A stretch of DNA of 64,000 bases from Panonychus citri. Taxonomy: Eukaryota > Arthropoda > Arachnida > Trombidiformes > Tetranychidae. The notes beneath the pieces are model-generated. The model was not told where the DNA came from. It did not search any database and saw only the letters and a list, made by a program, of their open reading frames with translations. The translations under genes were made by a program, and so were the position numbers. Numbering within the stretch: position 1 is the stretch's first letter; each line of letters begins with the position of its first letter. Below, piece after piece: positions 40,501 through 50,070 of the stretch. The DNA lies in NCBI RefSeq assembly GCF_014898815.1, contig NW_026515547.1, positions 806,001 through 870,000 of the forward strand. The letters run 5' to 3'.

Positions 40501-43500
40501 AAAAAGATCAAAAAGGTTCTTCGAATGTTCAACCATCGCAACAAAATTCTCAAACTATCGGTTCTACAATAAATTCTGGTATTCTAGCATCAGGAATACT
40601 TCTGGAAAATGAATCACCTTCTTTGAGTCAAATGTCGACAAGTAATTTGCAAAAAGCTCCTGTGAGTGAAAACAATAATTGACCATGACCGAATGAACTC
40701 AACAATTGATAAAGTTCTAATATTCCTACGGAAAATACTGATATGAAATCTTCAAATTCTTCCGAGTTATCGCTTGTAAATGGATCCATAGATAACAATC
40801 AAGACAGAGATTCAGTTCTATCGTCATCTCTACATATTCAACCCATAGTAACACCAATAGTGTCAACACCATTGGTGTTATCTACGTCACCATCAGAGAT
40901 TTCAAGAGAAGCATCTGATAACAATGAGAGTACCTATGCATTAGATCAGAATCAAGACAACTTAGGATCAGAAACTGCAGCTAAATCCGATATTGTTACT
41001 GATTCGGTCAACAACTCATCCAAATCCACAAACTCAAAGCCAGAGTTTAAAGCAAATGATACATTGAATAAAACTCAAAAGATTCAGATAAGTCGAAAAC
41101 TCTACAATCTGATTCCAGTATAGAGCTCAATGTCGCATCTCTAAATACTTTTGTTATACCAGAACAAACTGAAGGGTCATCAGCAGTAAAAAACATCACA
41201 AGCTCACCTACATCAGTGAATTTAAGTGATAAGACCAAAGAATCAGCTCCTGATGGGATCAAATCAGATTCAGTCTCGAACAAGGCATCGTTAGAGCAAA
41301 TCAACACTACAACGAATAAATCGGCAACAGAAAATACAAAGCAAAATGATACACAAAATCATAATTTGTCGAGCGTAAAAGGATCCGTGGATAAATCTAA
41401 TAATGGTAACAGTCAAGATGAAGGTCCAGTTCCATCATCATCTCTACACATTCAACCCATAGTAACACCAATAGTGTCAACACCCTTGATTGTTTCCTCT
41501 ACCGGCATCGATTCTACCGATCGAGAGTCCATAGACAAATCACCATCAACATCGATGACAAAAGATTCCGATAAAACTGAAACTTCAAGTGACAAGAAAA
41601 AAGATTCAACTACTGATGCAATAAAATCCACTCTAATCTCGAACGATAAGCCGTTAGAAAAAGGTAACGTTACCACGAAAGGACTAAAAAACGATACAGA
41701 GGATAGAAAAACAGAAGATTCAGTTAAAAACTCTGATAACCATTTGATTTCAACATCGAAAAATAATCAGAGTCAAGTATCAAATTCTATGAAAGATTCA
41801 AACCAACCAGACTCGGGTGTAGAACTGAATGTTGCATCATTAAATACGTTTGTTGGGCCCATTGAAACCCAAGATTCGTCTTCGAGTGTTACAAATGTTA
41901 ATGAACCAGTTCCTAATGATACAAAGACACACTCTGAAACGATAAAATCCCCACACTCAAAAGATACGAGTGACGAAATGAAAGACTCGTCCCTCGATTC
42001 GGTCAAATCAACTTCAGATTCAAATGAGAAACCAAAAGAAGAATTCAGCTTTACAACTAAAGGATCGAACAAAGAAAACACAAAGCAAAATGATACAACA
42101 AATAAAACACCAGAGAGTTCAGTAGAAAGTCCCGATAATTATTCGCCAGCATCAAAAAAGAATCAAACTCTAAAATCTGATTCGAATCAATCAGATTCTG
42201 GTGTAGTGTTTAATGTCGGTTCTTTAAACACTGTTATTGTTCCTGATGAAACCAAAGCATCGTCAATCAGTGTCAAAGATAAACTTGTATCAACCCCTAC
42301 CGATCAGAGTCATGTTATAGAGGCAACTAAAAGTAATAAAGTAAATGAGTCGAAAACTAGTTCGTCAACGACTGATTCCAGCCCGAGAACAGTAGATTCG
42401 CACGACATTGGAACTTCATCAGATAGAATTACTGGAAATCCTGATGAGACCAAGCTTATCACCGAATCTGATGAGGAAGAAAAAGACAAATCAGAGCCAA
42501 TATCAATTTCCGTGAGAAATGAATTAACATCGACTATTGTTATATCGTCTGTACCAACGGAAAACTCGAGTGTAATTGAGAAGAAACCAATGATTGAATC
42601 AAATGAAACGTCAGAGACTTCGAAGAAAAAAGACCAAAATTATGTTGTTTCAACATTGGAAATTAACCAAGTACCACAATTTTCAAGTGAATCTCATACA
42701 ATTAACTTCGATTCGAGTGGAAAAGATTCACCTTCATCGTCAACTAATAAATCGTTGGATCAAATAAACGGAAAAGTTGAAACGAATGGACCATCAAATG
42801 ATGTATCTAATAAAACATTGGAAAATGCAAACCAATTAGATTCAAATGTAGTGATTAATGGCTCATCTCTAAATACGGTTGTTTTGTCGGGAGAAACTGA
42901 CAGACAAGCAATTAGTGTCAACGATTTTCATGTAACCTCAACGAATGCTATGAGTATAAACACAGGAAAATCTTCAGGAGATAAGGAGAAAGATTCGGAA
43001 ACTCATTCGATTATGAATAACTCGACCTCAGAAGAAACGACTACAGAGGACGAAGAAAATTGTGATGAATCTGCTGATGAAGAAACGACAACAATCGGTG
43101 CAATAGAAACTCATCAACCGACTAAAGTTACTGAACAAAAAGATCAAAAGGTTCGTCCAATGTTCAAACATCACAACAAAATTCTCAAACTATCGGTTCT
43201 TCAATAAATTCTGGTATTCTAGCATCAGAATTAAACATTCAAGGTATTGATTCCTCTGCAACAAAATCGATGGGTTTTAGTTCATCAAATAATCAATCAG
43301 ATGTTCCACATTCAGATAAATCAGTTATCGTTACTAATACACATCCGGTAATTGTCACTTCACCATCTGAACATCCAGAGCAGGAAAATAAAAATCAATC
43401 TCACCATCAAGAGCTGATAAATAATCATGATGATGATCACGACGAATCAGATGAGCCATGTGACCTGGAAGAAGAGGAAGATGAAACAACGACGATAATC

Positions 43501-43860
43501 ACATCAGAACCATTTACCACAGAGTCGACAATCCGTTCAGATGAAATTAATCCACAAAATTTGGCTCACAATTCATTGAACACTCAACTATTACAATCAA
43601 GTATTCAAATTGATCAAATCAAAATGATTCCAGAAACTGATTCATTCAAGAAACATTTAACTGATTCACACGACGAACATGTTGCTTCAGATCATTCAAA
43701 TCATTCGGAGGCTAAATCGTTCCCAGGTAAATTCACTCGGTAAATCAAAATTCCAGATAATATAAGTTTCTTTTCTCGTCAATCTTTTTTATCCTCAGGT
43801 CAAAAATTCATTAAACAATGTGCATGTAAACGGATAAGAGTCAAAGACGATAAAAGATGA
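25585..43860 (+). CDS. giant secreted Ser/Thr/Asn-rich repeat protein built from microexons
   Basis: Exon 1 (25585-25774) encodes a signal peptide with core LLIQLFLILLSLI, probably cut near VNCA. Sixteen small exons follow (25867-27699, listed separately), then a giant exon 27758-43726 and a last exon 43799-43860 ending KQCACKRIRVKDDKR. The junctions I checked have GT-AG borders and compatible phases. The giant exon starts with a cysteine cluster (SLCLEPG, QICNPIE, NWCPPSC) and then becomes an acidic Ser/Thr/Asn/Lys/Asp-rich repeat protein with very many N-glycosylation sequons and almost no cysteine. With the frame followed across eleven apparent one-base losses, the product would be about 5,640 codons. 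I do not recognise the family. The composition suggests an extracellular, heavily glycosylated, disordered (mucin-like) protein; silk, salivary or egg-coat roles are only possibilities. The frame from 27758 to about 36115 is open without interruption. Confidence 0.8.
25867..27699 (+). other. array of 16 small exons, 15 of them symmetric phase 1-1 microexons
   Basis: Exons (length): 25867-25908 (42), 26008-26040 (33), 26118-26156 (39), 26219-26257 (39), 26343-26360 (18), 26480-26509 (30), 26612-26641 (30), 26737-26766 (30), 26825-26881 (57), 26946-27017 (72), 27091-27138 (48), 27192-27239 (48), 27298-27351 (54), 27413-27472 (60), 27545-27595 (51) and 27663-27699 (37). The first fifteen are multiples of three, and each begins and ends in phase 1, so any subset can be skipped without breaking the frame. 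The 37-bp exon changes phase from 1 to 2 and fits the giant exon. Introns are 53-119 bp. Encoded peptides are His/Asn-rich and differ in sequence (for example LHKHTAK, HHDNKTHHEPAK). All junction codons start with G except two starting with A. Exon 26480-26509 has a second in-frame acceptor (GCAG at about 26494). Confidence 0.85.
34149..34929 (+). repeat. about 780-bp block nearly identical to 40338-41113
   Basis: The two blocks share unit D, unit B, unit A and the following unique-looking stretch with only scattered substitutions. The downstream copy lacks single bases at about 40681, 40692, 40717 and 41077 relative to this one. The high identity indicates a recent segmental duplication or gene conversion. 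Confidence 0.8.
36111..43150 (+). other. eleven single-base frame breaks in the giant exon
   Basis: The coding frame steps at about 36115, 36228, 36922, 39370, 39956, 39994, 40681, 40692, 40717, 41077 and 43149. Each step is a loss of one base: the frame walks 0,2,1,0,2,1,0,2,1,0,2,1 with no reversals. Where a sister repeat exists the missing base is visible, for example five A instead of six at 36112, TTCAA for TTCCAA at 36226 and CTCAAAA for CTCCAAAA at 41076. Between the steps the frame stays open with no substitution-type stops. With eleven bases added, the total coding length becomes divisible by three. Confidence 0.8.
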
Positions 43861-44367
43861 AGGACAAAGTAACAAAGTTCGATAACTGAATTTAACTTCG
43901 GCAATCATTGGATAATATTAAGAAATAAAAATCTATTTTATTCACACTAATTGTCTCGTTTTAGAATTTCAAAGAAAAAGATCACTTTCACTATTTTCGA
44001 TTAGTTTAGAATTCAAAGAGACGGGTATCCAAAGAATCACGAACTTTAAGGTCAATCGAAAGTTATCAAAGGTGAGAATTCTAAGTTATGTTCAGTCTTG
44101 CCGTTCTTTCGTACAAACTAATTCGTCTTTCGGTGATCAAGTCTAATTGTTCATCTAAATCATTTCAATAAAATTGATACATATTGTTATCATTTTCTGG
44201 TTGATAATATTGATCAATCGATAAGTAATATATTCCAATTTCTTATTAATCATCTTTTGCTTGTACAAATCAATTGTAATAATTTTCTTTTGATTAAAAA
44301 CTATCAGGTTGGCCTAATTTTGAACATTCTAATTATAATTTGTTCTGTTATCAATTGAGAACTGCAA
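43861..44367. other. convergent 3' region of the giant gene and MIX23
   Basis: About 500 bp between the two stop codons, with AATAAA words near 43922 and 44169 that could end the giant transcript. No other feature is supported. Confidence 0.5.
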
Positions 44368-45321
44368 TCAAGTATCAATCGGTGGTTTATAATAATTTCG
44401 ACATCTTTCATAGAATACCTGTGGAAATAATAGTGGAATGGAAGAGAAAATTGATCAGAAAATTCGAATTAGAGAACAATCATAGGCTATCGATTTACTC
44501 ACTTTTCTACTTCGATCTTTGACCACTTCTTCGACGTTGAGCTCTTTTTGGAAGGATCGTAACTATGAAAGAGAGAGAAAAAAAACCATCGAAAAAAGAA
44601 AATTAGATCAAAACAGTTACCATATACAGAGAGAAATTGTTTAGATTGTGATAGCCAATGGGTTTAATTGAGCTTAGAAATTGAGAGTAAACTTGTAAGA
44701 AATGAATTTCTCAGTGGTGAATAATCAACAATCTAAATTGTTGAAAGTGTTTTGATTATTTCAAATTAGCAGAAAGAAAATCAATCCATACTTTCATCTG
44801 CTCCTTCTTTAGCTGTTTGAATAGCTCAATGTTATCCTTTGAATCTTTCAATTGTTTCACTTTCTCTGTCACTGATGAAATGCATCTCCTAATGGCCTTT
44901 TCCCTGTTATTGTAAGATTCATTTAACTGTGAATAAAGAAAATAAAATTCATGAGTTTACAGAATTGAAACAAAAAATGAATCCAAATACAAACCAACCT
45001 GAAACCATAAATCTTTACAGTCTCTTGTCAATAGGGAAACATCATTCTTATGAGAATCAACTGAGATTGAATTATTCAGGGCATAGATAATATTGTCATC
45101 AATTTTTCTCATCTTCATGATGTGATCCTGAATGTAGAGAAAACAAGAAAAACAATTAAAGAATTAATTGACAAACAATTGATCAAAATAAAAGAAAAAA
45201 AAATAAACAATACAAAAGGTTAACCGGTAAACCTTTGAGAGATTAAGAAATGAACAAAAATTACCTGAAAGGCGAGTAAATCATCACAAGGAGTTAAATC
45301 AGTTCCACTTGTGGAAATCAT
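44368..45321 (-). CDS. MIX23: MIX23 (CCDC58), mitochondrial intermembrane-space protein
   Basis: Five short exons on the minus strand, none longer than 135 bp: 45265-45321, 44999-45127, 44792-44926, 44503-44562 and 44368-44418. All are phase 0 with GT-AG borders, giving 143 residues (human CCDC58 has 144). Diagnostic segments are KMRKIDDNIIYALN, the central CISSVTEKVKQLK, KQLKKEQMK, and KELNVEEVVKDRS continuing into KVFYERCRNYYKPP, which matches the human C-terminus closely. MIX23 is an intermembrane-space protein with conserved cysteines imported through the MIA40 route. The last two exons are easy to miss: reading through the GTGAGT donor at 44502 gives a false short tail. The gene is head-to-head with Orai about 1 kb away. 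Confidence 0.93.
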
Positions 45322-45438
45322 GGATTAGAATTTAAACTAATTAAACAATTAAAGAAACACAATCAACACAAAAGAAGAAAAAACCAAAACAAACTCAAAA
45401 GAGAAAAGAAAACAAATTGAGAAAAAGAGAAAAAGTCA

Positions 45439-45446
45439 ATCACATG
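45439..45446 (+). promoter_or_regulatory. ATCACATG box upstream of MIX23
   Basis: ATCACATG lies about 118 bp upstream of the MIX23 start, in the same orientation relative to the gene as the box upstream of NDUFS6. The rest of 45322-46348 is AT-rich, holds the promoters of MIX23 and Orai, and shows no gene. Confidence 0.3.
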
Positions 45447-46348
45447 GTTTGGATTCTATTCTATTGGATAACCAGTTGATGTTTCTCTCCACATGAGGAC
45501 AGTTAATCTCTTTCTCTTTCTCTCTCTCTTAATCTCTTCTCCATCTAATCAAATTAATCTCATGTAGATTGAATTTTCTCTGTGATTAATTGTGTTCAAT
45601 TACCTCCATTTGAAGGTTGGTGTTAATTGTTATCAAAGAGTAAAAAACAACAACAATGGATCATTACAATTGTTATCAAAATGTTGATTTTCTCAATTCA
45701 ATAGTTTATCATGTTACGTGTGTTAATTGGTTACAATTTAATTTTCTAATCATCCTGTAGTTTTGTAGATTTACATGATTAATTTTGATTGATCAGTAAT
45801 TTATTGTTTCGTTTTTATCTTCTATGTGTTGTTGATAACTGAGTGAAAATTAGTGAAAAATTATTGTAAATTAAACTTAACTGAGTTACAATTGTATTGG
45901 GATAATCAGTTAATGGAATCAAATCAATCCAATGGAAATTAAAATGTTAACTATCAGTGATAATTGGATTAACTTATTCATCTTCATTAATCAACAAATT
46001 TCTTCTTATATCTTAGAATTACTTGTTTAACAATTTACTACAATTGGTGCCACTAATCAATAGATAAAAAGTAAATTAATCCGATGGAGAATCAACAATC
46101 ATTGTGAATTATCATCTTTCCAAATGATTAATCGATATAATTAACATTCAATAAGGAATCAAAGAGAGATCAAGTTAATTAATACATTATCTTAATTAAC
46201 AACAACATAACAACAACAACAACAATCAAGTTAATTTGATAAACTGTTTCAAAAGGGAAATTGAAAATCTTGATCATCTCAATTGTGTCTCACTCACCAA
46301 AACTGACCAGGTAAAAAATACAAGGAAACAATTGAAATAATTATCATT

Positions 46349-47041
46349 ATGTGTGCGACTACAATTAACATCAATCAAAATGTAATTACCTGGAAAAGGA
46401 TACAATTGAAACGGTCCAAATTGAAAGCTTCGGCGAAAACTTCATCCATGTTAGCTGGATTCGCCATTGTCGCCATGGTTGAGGTCAGTTTCCAAAACGA
46501 ACCCGATAATCCAGTTCCACCTTATCTCCTGATGATATTCAGCGTCAATACGATACTTTTGGTTTCGGTTCACATGTTGGCCTTAATGATATCAATTTGT
46601 ATTCTACCAAGTTTAGAAGAGATTTGTCAAGCTAATCAATTCGGTAAAATTGATCCAACTTCATCTCCTCATGATGAGCTCAATATTTTCATTGAACTTT
46701 CATGGATTTTATCAAATGTTTTAGGTTTATTATTGTTTCTCATTGAATGTGTTATCTGTTGCTGGTTAAAATTCTGGGAAAATGGTTCACCCAGAGGTGA
46801 ACCAGGTAAACGAGTCGCTCTTTCAGCGACAATTTTATTCATTCCTATTTTAATTACCTTCATCTATTTTGCTAATCACTTTTATCATTCTTTGGTTAAA
46901 TATAATTTTGAACGATCAGCTTTACAATTAAAGGAAGTTGAAAATATTGCTCTTGATTTGAGAAGTGGTTTTCCTCATGACATTGCCAGATCAACTTCAT
47001 TACAACCAAATTTTGCTCATTCCACCGTAATCATTATATAA
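46349..47041 (+). CDS. Orai: Orai store-operated calcium channel subunit
   Basis: A single exon of 230 residues with four hydrophobic segments. The pre-TM1 stretch KRSKLKASAKTSSMLAGF and the pore segment AIVAMVEV are hallmarks of Orai. The selectivity-filter glutamate is at about residue 45 (equivalent to human E106), with the hydrophobic gate residues F and V of the GFAIV motif conserved. TM2 contains HMLALMISICILPSLEE, and TM3 begins near ELSWILSNVLG. Orai forms the hexameric plasma-membrane CRAC channel opened by STIM after ER calcium depletion. The N-terminal cytoplasmic part before the conserved TWKRIQLKRSK segment is only about 13 residues, much shorter than in human ORAI1. The C-terminal helix that would contact STIM (about 195-210, ALQLKEVENIALDL) is present. 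An intronless Orai is notable but the frame is clean. Confidence 0.95.
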   Translation: MCATTININQNVITWKRIQLKRSKLKASAKTSSMLAGFAIVAMVEVSFQNEPDNPVPPYLLMIFSVNTILLVSVHMLALMISICILPSLEEICQANQFGKIDPTSSPHDELNIFIELSWILSNVLGLLLFLIECVICCWLKFWENGSPRGEPGKRVALSATILFIPILITFIYFANHFYHSLVKYNFERSALQLKEVENIALDLRSGFPHDIARSTSLQPNFAHSTVIII

Positions 47042-47141
47042 AAACAATTGTATCGATCAAACAATTAAATATTTAATTCTAAATGTTTTCAATTAATTTC
47101 GTGTGTCGTCAGTTCAAATGAGAATCTCTCCTTACTTTGAT

Positions 47142-47165
47142 TCTCTCTCTCTCTCTCTCTCTCTC
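47142..47165. repeat. (CT)n microsatellite
   Basis: A CT run about 100 bp downstream of the Orai stop codon, probably within the Orai 3' UTR. Confidence 0.9.
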
Positions 47166-47304
47166 ATTTTCTCTTTTTAATTAGTCTCTTATCATTATAA
47201 TAGTTTGACTCTGATCAGAGAATTAATTTAATCATCTAAATGTGATTAATTTAATAACGATTTCAATTATTTTCGCAACGAAATTAGAATAGAATCATTT
47301 CTAT

Positions 47305-47321
47305 CCACCAGGTGGCGCTCG
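47305..47321 (+). promoter_or_regulatory. CTCF-like motif upstream of DDX23
   Basis: CCACCAGGTGGCGCTCG is the best CTCF-type match in the window: it contains AGGTGGCGCT, the published core of Drosophila CTCF sites. It lies between Orai and DDX23, about 165 bp before the DDX23 ATG. Confidence 0.6.
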
Positions 47322-47471
47322 ACGCAAAGAAATCAACAGCTGATGAAAAGTAGAAAACAAAATTAAATCAATTGATTGAATTGAATTTAATCAGTAGCTT
47401 ATTTTTTGATTAATCATTATTTTAATTTCAATTTTTGATTGTTTTATTGATTACCTTGTGTTAAAGATTCT

Positions 47472-47513
47472 ATGAGTTGCTTGTCATGTCTTCTACTGTA
47501 TCAGGTTCGTTGA
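47472..47513 (+). other. short upstream ORF overlapping the DDX23 start
   Basis: An ATG at 47472 opens a 13-residue frame that ends at TGA 47511-47513. It is in a different frame from, and overlaps, the DDX23 start at 47486. It could reduce DDX23 translation if the transcript starts upstream of it. Confidence 0.4.
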
Positions 47514-49636
47514 CTGAAGAGGAGAAAACTGAGAAACTTCAATCAGGTAAAACTGCTCCAAATGTTGATGTGAAACCTAAATTTTTAACTCGTGAGGAAC
47601 GTGAAAAATTGGCCTTACAGAGACGGGAACAAGAAGCGGCTGCAATAAGGAAACGAAATGAAGAAGCTGCTCGTCAAAGGCAACAACTATTGGAAAAAGT
47701 GAGAAGGGATAAAGACTCTGATCGAATGGAGATTGACAGGAGAATAGATTCTGAATCAAGAGACCGGCGAGATAGACGAGATGAAAGACGTGATGATAGA
47801 AGGGGTCGAGATCGAGATCGAGATGATAGAAATCGAGATAGAGACCGAGAAAGAGATCGTCCAACGGTTGATGATGATGAAGAACCAAAAGAGAAAGATA
47901 AGAAAAGAGAATCCGAAGCAATTAAAGAAAGATATCTTGGTGCTAATAAAAAGAAGAAAAAACTTCGCCGATTAAATGAGCGAAAATTTGTCTTCGATTG
48001 GGATGCAGCGGAAGATACAAGTGATGATTATAATCCAATCTACAAAGATCGACACACAATCCAATTATATGGTAGAGGTCATATCGCTGGAATCGATTTG
48101 AAGCAACAAAAGAAAGAACAATCTCGATTTTATGGAGAATTATTGGAACGTCGTCGAACAGATGAAGAAAAGGAACAAGAAAAATATCGACTTGAGAAGG
48201 TCAAAAAGAAGGAAGAAAAACAAACTTGGGACGATCGACATTGGACCCAAAAAGGTTTACCAGAAATGAGAGAAAGAGATTGGCGAATATTTCGAGAAGA
48301 TTTTAGTATCTCCATCAAGGGAGGAAAAATTCCAAATCCAATTCGAAATTGGGAAGAGTCCGGATTACCTAAACCGATCATTAAGATTATCGATGAGTTG
48401 AAATACAAGGATCCAACGCCTATCCAGCGACAGGCCATTCCCATTGGACTGCAAAATCGTGACATCATTGGTGTCGCTGAAACGGGTTCCGGTAAAACGG
48501 CCGCTTTCCTGATTCCATTGCTTGTCTGGATCACCGCTCAACCAAAATCTATCCGCCAGGAGGAAATTGATCAAGGTCCTTATGCACTAATTTTAGCACC
48601 AACTCGTGAATTGGCTCAACAGATTGAAGAGGAAACACTCAAATTTGCCACATCTCTGGGAATCAGAACTGTTTCCGTTATTGGTGGTGCTTCAAGGGAA
48701 GAGCAAGGGCTTAAGCTCCGTTTAGGTTGTGAAATTGTTATCGCCACTCCTGGTAGATTGATCGATGTCTTAGATAATCGTTACCTTGTTTTAAGTCGAT
48801 GTACTTATGTTGTTCTCGATGAAGCCGATCGTATGATTGATATGGGTTTCGAACCTGATTTACAAAAGATTCTTGATAAAATGCCAGCGACCAATTTAAA
48901 ACCAGACACGGATGATGCCGAAGATGAAGATAAATTAATGTCCAATCTCAATTCTAAGCTTAAATACCGACAGACTGTCATGTTTACTGCTACTATGCCA
49001 CCGAGTGTTGAACGTTTAGCTCGAGCGTATCTTCGTCGTCCAGCAATGGTCACTATTGGTTTAGCTGGTAAACCGGTAGAAAGAGTTGAACAGGTCGTTT
49101 ATCTTGTAGCCGAATCAGAGAAACGTAAGAAACTTGTCCAGGAATTAGAACGTGGTGTTCAACCGCCCATCATGATATTCGTTAATCAAAAGAAGGGTGC
49201 CGATGTTTTGGCTCGAAGTCTAGAAAAGATCGGCTTCTCCGCGATCACCTTACATGGTGGTAAAGGTCAAGAACAGCGAGAATACGCTTTGGCTGCTCTT
49301 AAATCGGGCGAGAAAGATATTCTTGTGGCCACCGATGTGGCCGGTAGAGGTTTAGATGTGAAAAATGTTTCACTGGTCATCAATTATGATATGGCAAAAT
49401 CTATCGAAGATTATACTCATCGTATTGGTCGAACAGGTCGTGCCGGTGCTACAGGTAGAGCGATATCTTTCTTGACCAAAGACGATTCTCACCTTTTCTA
49501 TGATCTAAAACAATTATTGACCCAAAGTCCAGCGTCAACTTGTCCACCTGAATTAGCCAATCATCCTGATGCTAACCACAAACCAGGAGCATCTACCGGT
49601 CAGAAAAAACGTAAAGATGAAACAATTTTCGTCTAA
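47486..49636 (+). CDS. DDX23: DEAD-box helicase DDX23 / Prp28, U5 snRNP
   Basis: A single exon of 716 residues; the start is the first in-frame ATG at 47486. The N-terminal third is an Arg/Asp/Glu-rich low-complexity region (about residues 35-145), then the DDX23-specific block [14 protein letters not shown] and [20 protein letters not shown]. The helicase core follows in order: Q motif PTPIQRQ, Walker A AETGSGKT (about 331), [19 protein letters not shown] (about 445), [17 protein letters not shown] and [10 protein letters not shown] (about 644). The C-terminus [14 protein letters not shown] and ETIFV matches the family ending. Prp28 exchanges U1 for U6 snRNA at the 5' splice site during spliceosome activation. 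Human DDX23 has 820 residues; the difference is a shorter RS/RD-rich N-terminus. Confidence 0.97.
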   Translation: MSSTVSGSLTEEEKTEKLQSGKTAPNVDVKPKFLTREEREKLALQRREQEAAAIRKRNEEAARQRQQLLEKVRRDKDSDRMEIDRRIDSESRDRRDRRDERRDDRRGRDRDRDDRNRDRDRERDRPTVDDDEEPKEKDKKRESEAIKERYLGANKKKKKLRRLNERKFVFDWDAAEDTSDDYNPIYKDRHTIQLYGRGHIAGIDLKQQKKEQSRFYGELLERRRTDEEKEQEKYRLEKVKKKEEKQTWDDRHWTQKGLPEMRERDWRIFREDFSISIKGGKIPNPIRNWEESGLPKPIIKIIDELKYKDPTPIQRQAIPIGLQNRDIIGVAETGSGKTAAFLIPLLVWITAQPKSIRQEEIDQGPYALILAPTRELAQQIEEETLKFATSLGIRTVSVIGGASREEQGLKLRLGCEIVIATPGRLIDVLDNRYLVLSRCTYVVLDEADRMIDMGFEPDLQKILDKMPATNLKPDTDDAEDEDKLMSNLNSKLKYRQTVMFTATMPPSVERLARAYLRRPAMVTIGLAGKPVERVEQVVYLVAESEKRKKLVQELERGVQPPIMIFVNQKKGADVLARSLEKIGFSAITLHGGKGQEQREYALAALKSGEKDILVATDVAGRGLDVKNVSLVINYDMAKSIEDYTHRIGRTGRAGATGRAISFLTKDDSHLFYDLKQLLTQSPASTCPPELANHPDANHKPGASTGQKKRKDETIFV

Positions 49637-50070
49637 ACATTTTCATCATCAACTGACCAACAAACAATAATCATCATCATCTTGACCACATCTCCAATCA
49701 TTTAACACAAACTGTATCATAATTTTTTTTCGTCATCAAATTGATTCACCTTAGAAAACCTCACTACCACTTTTTCCAAGAAAAAATATTATCAATTTTG
49801 TTGATTAATCTAAATAACAATTAACAATCAAGCTAATTAAAGTCAATTAATTCATAAAGAATGAAAATCCCGCGTTTACTTGGATTTGTATTTCTCTGTT
49901 TTTCTTGCACGTGGTTTTGTTTACATTCATTTCAATGTGACAAAAAAGTGAAAGATTTTCTTAATTAGTCTTTTAATTTGCTCAATTGTGTTCTCTTTTT
50001 TAATTGTGATTAATTTATTCTTTTTTTCATCCAGTTAATCGATTCTCTTAGTGTGTTGATTTGTGAGATA
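49637..50070. other. intergenic region between DDX23 and NLE1
   Basis: About 430 bp holding the DDX23 3' UTR and the NLE1 promoter. A CACGTG-type E-box (GCACGTGG) lies near 49907, about 165 bp before the NLE1 ATG. Nothing else is seen. Confidence 0.5.

Larger units (their letters stand above)
29990..43240 (+). repeat. interspersed coding repeats within the giant exon
   Basis: Several unit types recur in mixed order. Unit A (VPSSSLHIQPIVTPIVSTPL plus LDSTDQESIDKSPS) starts near 30010, 30706, 31628, 33636, 34624, 36293, 39160, 40810 and 41425, with older copies near 28389 and 37300. Unit B (DSTINSGILASGILLENESP) occurs near 30420, 31350, 34355, 36005, 38870, 39880, 40540 and 43190. Unit C (VVFNVGSLNTVIVP or VELNVASLNTFVVP) occurs nearly twenty times between 29700 and 42880. 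Unit D (SIMNNSTSEETTTEDEENC) occurs near 34180, 39695, 40373 and 43010. Unit E (LEINQVPQFSSESHT) occurs near 33070, 38275 and 42655. Diverged copies upstream of 29900 indicate that the array grew from an older single set. Confidence 0.85.

Noticed and set aside
28400..41676. Many minus-strand open frames of 60-113 residues inside the giant exon
   Set aside because: They recur at the same place in each repeat copy, lack start context and splice structure, and arise because Ser/Asp/Asn-rich codons read as open frame on the opposite strand.
29990..43240. CRISPR-like or satellite array
   Set aside because: The repeats are in-frame coding units of unequal spacing in a eukaryotic gene, not direct repeats with spacers.
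36111..43740. Treating the 3' half of the giant gene as several separate genes or a string of introns
   Set aside because: Each frame break continues the same repeat alignment after one missing base, with no plausible donor/acceptor pair at the breaks.
25585..43860. Assignment as a spider-mite silk fibroin
   Set aside because: The serine content is suggestive, but the Gly/Ala-Ser repeats expected of fibroins are absent and sequons and Asp/Lys are abundant; evidence is insufficient.
44340..44522. 60-residue plus-strand frame
   Set aside because: It is antisense to the last two exons of MIX23, which are supported by a close protein-family match.
46376..46450. Lys in place of Arg before Orai TM1 (equivalent of human R91) as an anomaly
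   Set aside because: A basic residue is retained, and Lys at this site is also known in fly Orai, so it is ordinary.
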